In this document: piece by piece, positions 61,915 through 64,000 of the stretch | Position numbering within the stretch: the first letter of the stretch is position 1 | Layout of the letters: each line of letters opens with the position of its first letter | NCBI GenBank assembly: GCA_951813575.1 | Contig: OX638375.1 | Location: 744,001-808,000, forward strand | Source of the DNA: Candidatus Binatia bacterium | GTDB taxonomy: Bacteria > Desulfobacterota > Binatia > UBA9968 > JAJDTQ01 | Direction: 5' to 3' | Length of the DNA: 64,000 nucleotides | Program-made: the position numbers and the translations under genes | Notes under the pieces: model-generated | The model's database searches: none | What the model was told of the DNA's origin: nothing | The model's input: only the letters and a program-made list of their open reading frames with translations

Positions 61915-63635
61915 GCGTTCTCCCGCAACTCCCGCGTCGCAGCCTCGTCGATCACCCATTGCTCGGGCAGCCGCACCTTCTCGTCGTCCCGGCCGGTGAA
62001 GCGCACCACCACGCCGTAGTCCCGGGCGGCGGCCTCGGGGGTAATGTAGCCGTAGACCACGTCCGCGCGGACGCGTTCGGGATCGCGTTGGAAGGGCTCG
62101 CCGTAGCCGCCCCCGCCGGGATGGTTCAACTGGACGCTGCGGTCGCCGCCCAGATGGGTCTGGGCCTTGGGATTGGGGCGCTCGCCGCCGTCGAGGATGA
62201 ACTCGCCGGGGAGCCCCGGACCGCCGCCCATGATTCCGGGGGCGGCGTAACGGGTGCGGTCGAGGATGCCGTTGACGCTCCACTGGCCGTGGGCGCGGTT
62301 GGCGAACTCGGTGAACTGGCCGAGGCCGCCGCGCCAGGTGCCGGCGCCGCCGGAGTCCACCCTGAGCTCGCGCCGGCGCATGACCAGCGGCGACAGGCTC
62401 TCGATGACCTCCGCGGGCACGCCCGCCACGCCGCTGGGGAAACCCACGGCGCTGAGCCCGTCCTTGGTGGGGCGCGCACCGGTGCCGCCCACCTGGAACA
62501 CCGTGAGATTGAACGAGGGGTCCTGCCCGCGCCACACGCTGAGCCAGATGGGGTCGGCGCTGGGCGCCATGAGCTTTCCCGGAAGCGCCTTGGCCAGCGC
62601 GGTGAACACCGCGGTGGGCACGAAGTGCCCCACGGTCTGCCGCGCCGCCACCGGCGCTGGTTCGTTGGCGTTCAGGATGCTCCCCTCCGGGGCGCTCACG
62701 TGCACCGGCCGGAAGCTGCCCTCGTTGTGGGGCACGTCGGGGTAGATGGCTGCCTTGGCCGCGAAGCTGGCGTAGGCGTGGGTGTAGTTCATCACCACGT
62801 TGATGCCGCGGTGGCTCTGGGGCGACGAGCCGGTGAAGTCGATGAAGATCTCGTCTCCCCGCACCTCCAGCCGGGTCTTGATGTAGATCGGCTCCTCGAA
62901 GCCGTCGCTCCAGGTCTCCCCTTCCCACGCGCCGTCCTCGAGCTCCGCGATGGCCGCGCGCACGGCCCTCTCGGAGCGGCTGATGATCTCCTCGGCCACG
63001 GGATCGAAGCTGTCCAGCTCGAACTCGTCCATGGTCTCGATGAGCGCCCGGCCGCCGGCGTCGTTGCAGGCGGACTGGGCGTAGAAGTCACTGACTACCT
63101 CGTGAGGCAGCCGGACGTTGGCGCGGATCATCTTGAGCAGGATGGGGTCCGGCTCGCCCGCGTGAAACAGCTTCATGATGGGGATCCGGAGCCCCTCCTC
63201 GTACACCTCCCGTGCCTCCGCGGAGAGGATGCGGCCGCCGATGTCGGCGGCGTGGCAGGTGTTGGCGAAGAACGCCACGAGTTGCCCGGCCCGGAAGATC
63301 GGCGTGGTGATGGTGATGTCGTTGACGTGTCCGGCGGTCTGCCACGGGTCGTTGGTGATGAGCACGTCTCCCGGAACCAGCGTTTCCGCCGGGAACTCCC
63401 GCAGGAAGTGTCCCATGGACGTGGCCATGGCGTTGATATGGCCCGGCGTGCCGCTCACGGACTGGGCCACCATGCGGCCCTTGGTGTCGAAGAGGCCGCA
63501 GGCCAGGTCCTGGCTCTCCCGCACGATGGTGCTGAAGGCCGTGCGCATGAGCGCATCCTGCTGCTCGTTGGCCACCGACAGGAGCCGGTTCCAGATGACC
63601 TCGAGGGTCACGGGATCGATGACGGTCTTACTCAT
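61911..63635 (-). CDS. hyuB: Hydantoinase B / oxoprolinase family protein
   Basis: 574 residues: N-terminal DPVTLEVIWNRLLSVANEQQDALMRTAFSTIVRESQD, then DVLITNDPWQTAGHVNDI, CHAADIGGRI, GINVVMNYTHAYASFAAKA, and the C-terminal RVDSGGAGTWRGGLGQ. This is the beta subunit of ATP-dependent N-methylhydantoinase, acetone carboxylase or 5-oxoprolinase-type enzymes. It overlaps hyuA by 8 bases, which is normal for the pair. The exact cyclic-amide or ketone substrate is open. Confidence 0.92.
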   Translation of the reverse strand: MSKTVIDPVTLEVIWNRLLSVANEQQDALMRTAFSTIVRESQDLACGLFDTKGRMVAQSVSGTPGHINAMATSMGHFLREFPAETLVPGDVLITNDPWQTAGHVNDITITTPIFRAGQLVAFFANTCHAADIGGRILSAEAREVYEEGLRIPIMKLFHAGEPDPILLKMIRANVRLPHEVVSDFYAQSACNDAGGRALIETMDEFELDSFDPVAEEIISRSERAVRAAIAELEDGAWEGETWSDGFEEPIYIKTRLEVRGDEIFIDFTGSSPQSHRGINVVMNYTHAYASFAAKAAIYPDVPHNEGSFRPVHVSAPEGSILNANEPAPVAARQTVGHFVPTAVFTALAKALPGKLMAPSADPIWLSVWRGQDPSFNLTVFQVGGTGARPTKDGLSAVGFPSGVAGVPAEVIESLSPLVMRRRELRVDSGGAGTWRGGLGQFTEFANRAHGQWSVNGILDRTRYAAPGIMGGGPGLPGEFILDGGERPNPKAQTHLGGDRSVQLNHPGGGGYGEPFQRDPERVRADVVYGYITPEAAARDYGVVVRFTGRDDEKVRLPEQWVIDEAATRELRENA

Positions 63636-64000
63636 AGTCGAACTCTACGATCACGTTCAGATTATCGTCAACCCGGGCATGGCTGCGGGCGGTCACCACC
63701 AGGGTGGACTCCCGCTCCTCCACGATGGCGGGCCCCGGGAAGGTCATTCCCGGCGTCAGGGCGTAACGGTCGTAGACCGCGGTATCGACGAACCGTCCCC
63801 GGCCCGCGGAGTACACCGGGCGCGTGCCCTTCTGCGCCTTGGCCCCCACGGCCCTGGTACCCCGGGTCGAGAAGTTCAGCGGCTGCTCCGGCCCCCTGGC
63901 CACCACGCGCCAGTTGATCACCTCCACCACCACGTCCGGAACCGTCCGCCCGTACATGCGCTCGTAGGTGCGCTCGAAGGCCTCGGTGATGGCGTCGAGA
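63628..64000 (-). CDS. hyuA: Hydantoinase A / oxoprolinase family protein (C-terminal part, cut by right edge)
   Basis: The last 123 residues or so of a hydantoinase A protein; the rest lies off the window. It ends GMTFPGPAIVEERESTLVVTARSHARVDDNLNVIVEFDYE, the standard C-terminal segment with PGPAIVEE and the final strand. The frame continues to the right edge with LDAITEAFERTYERMYGR. It is directly upstream of hyuB and translationally coupled by an 8-base overlap. Confidence 0.9.
   Translation of the reverse strand, partial: LDAITEAFERTYERMYGRTVPDVVVEVINWRVVARGPEQPLNFSTRGTRAVGAKAQKGTRPVYSAGRGRFVDTAVYDRYALTPGMTFPGPAIVEERESTLVVTARSHARVDDNLNVIVEFDYE

Overview
The window is GC-rich, densely coded DNA from a Gram-negative bacterium. 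It encodes outer-membrane proteins, a TonB/BtuB pair, MlaA, SecDF-YajC and lipoproteins. The mix of proteobacterial-type housekeeping genes with many environmental catabolic genes (Rieske oxygenase, Tct transporters, amidohydrolases, hydantoinases) resembles uncultured deltaproteobacteria- or Tectomicrobia-like lineages. That placement is inferred from gene content and was not tested by phylogeny.

Layout. 1-1163: an outer-membrane barrel protein cut by the left edge and a decayed response regulator. 1180-12289: a leftward housekeeping block of recJ, secF, secD, yajC, tgt, queA, slipin, nfeD, a family-4 uracil-DNA glycosylase and coaBC. 12467-17653: rightward mlaA, a deoxyhypusine-synthase-like gene, moeA and a moeA fused to a periplasmic-binding-protein-like domain, followed by tRNA-Leu(UAA). 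17840-23468: an ABC permease, its probable binding protein, a cupin, a Rieske oxygenase, a Rieske pseudogene fragment and an alpha/beta hydrolase. 23622-32253: a rightward cluster that opens with a selenocysteine-dependent GrdB-like reductase subunit (in-frame TGA followed by a SECIS-like hairpin) and a GrdE-like partner, then two VOC proteins, an MDR oxidoreductase and a tripartite tricarboxylate transporter. 32291-40220: an amidohydrolase, a TbpB-like lipoprotein, a truncated nucleoside transporter, a hydrolase, lipA, an M24 peptidase and a three-gene nitrile hydratase/thiocyanate hydrolase-like operon. 40221-40734: non-coding repeats.

40735-55635 is a vitamin B12 region. It carries late cobalamin synthesis and salvage (cobU, cobQ, cbiB, cobC/D, alpha-ribazole phosphatase, cobS, cobT), a short core MetE-like methyltransferase, a BtuFCD-type importer, and tonB and btuB, each preceded by its own cobalamin riboswitch. 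These genes together would import corrinoids, attach the aminopropanol arm and lower ligand, and adjust uptake to B12 level.

55639-64000: adenine deaminase, a stand-alone ABC ATPase, a 4,5-dihydroxyphthalate decarboxylase/NMT1-like protein, an aminotransferase, KDPG aldolase, an SDR oxidoreductase and hydantoinase B/A genes, the last cut by the right edge.

The points most worth following up are the split-looking selenoprotein gene and its partner that seems to lack the pyruvoyl-forming cysteine, the paired B12 riboswitches with an abnormal tonB start, the MetE core gene inside the B12 locus, and a REP-like repeat family that appears to have expanded into a 21-bp tandem array.
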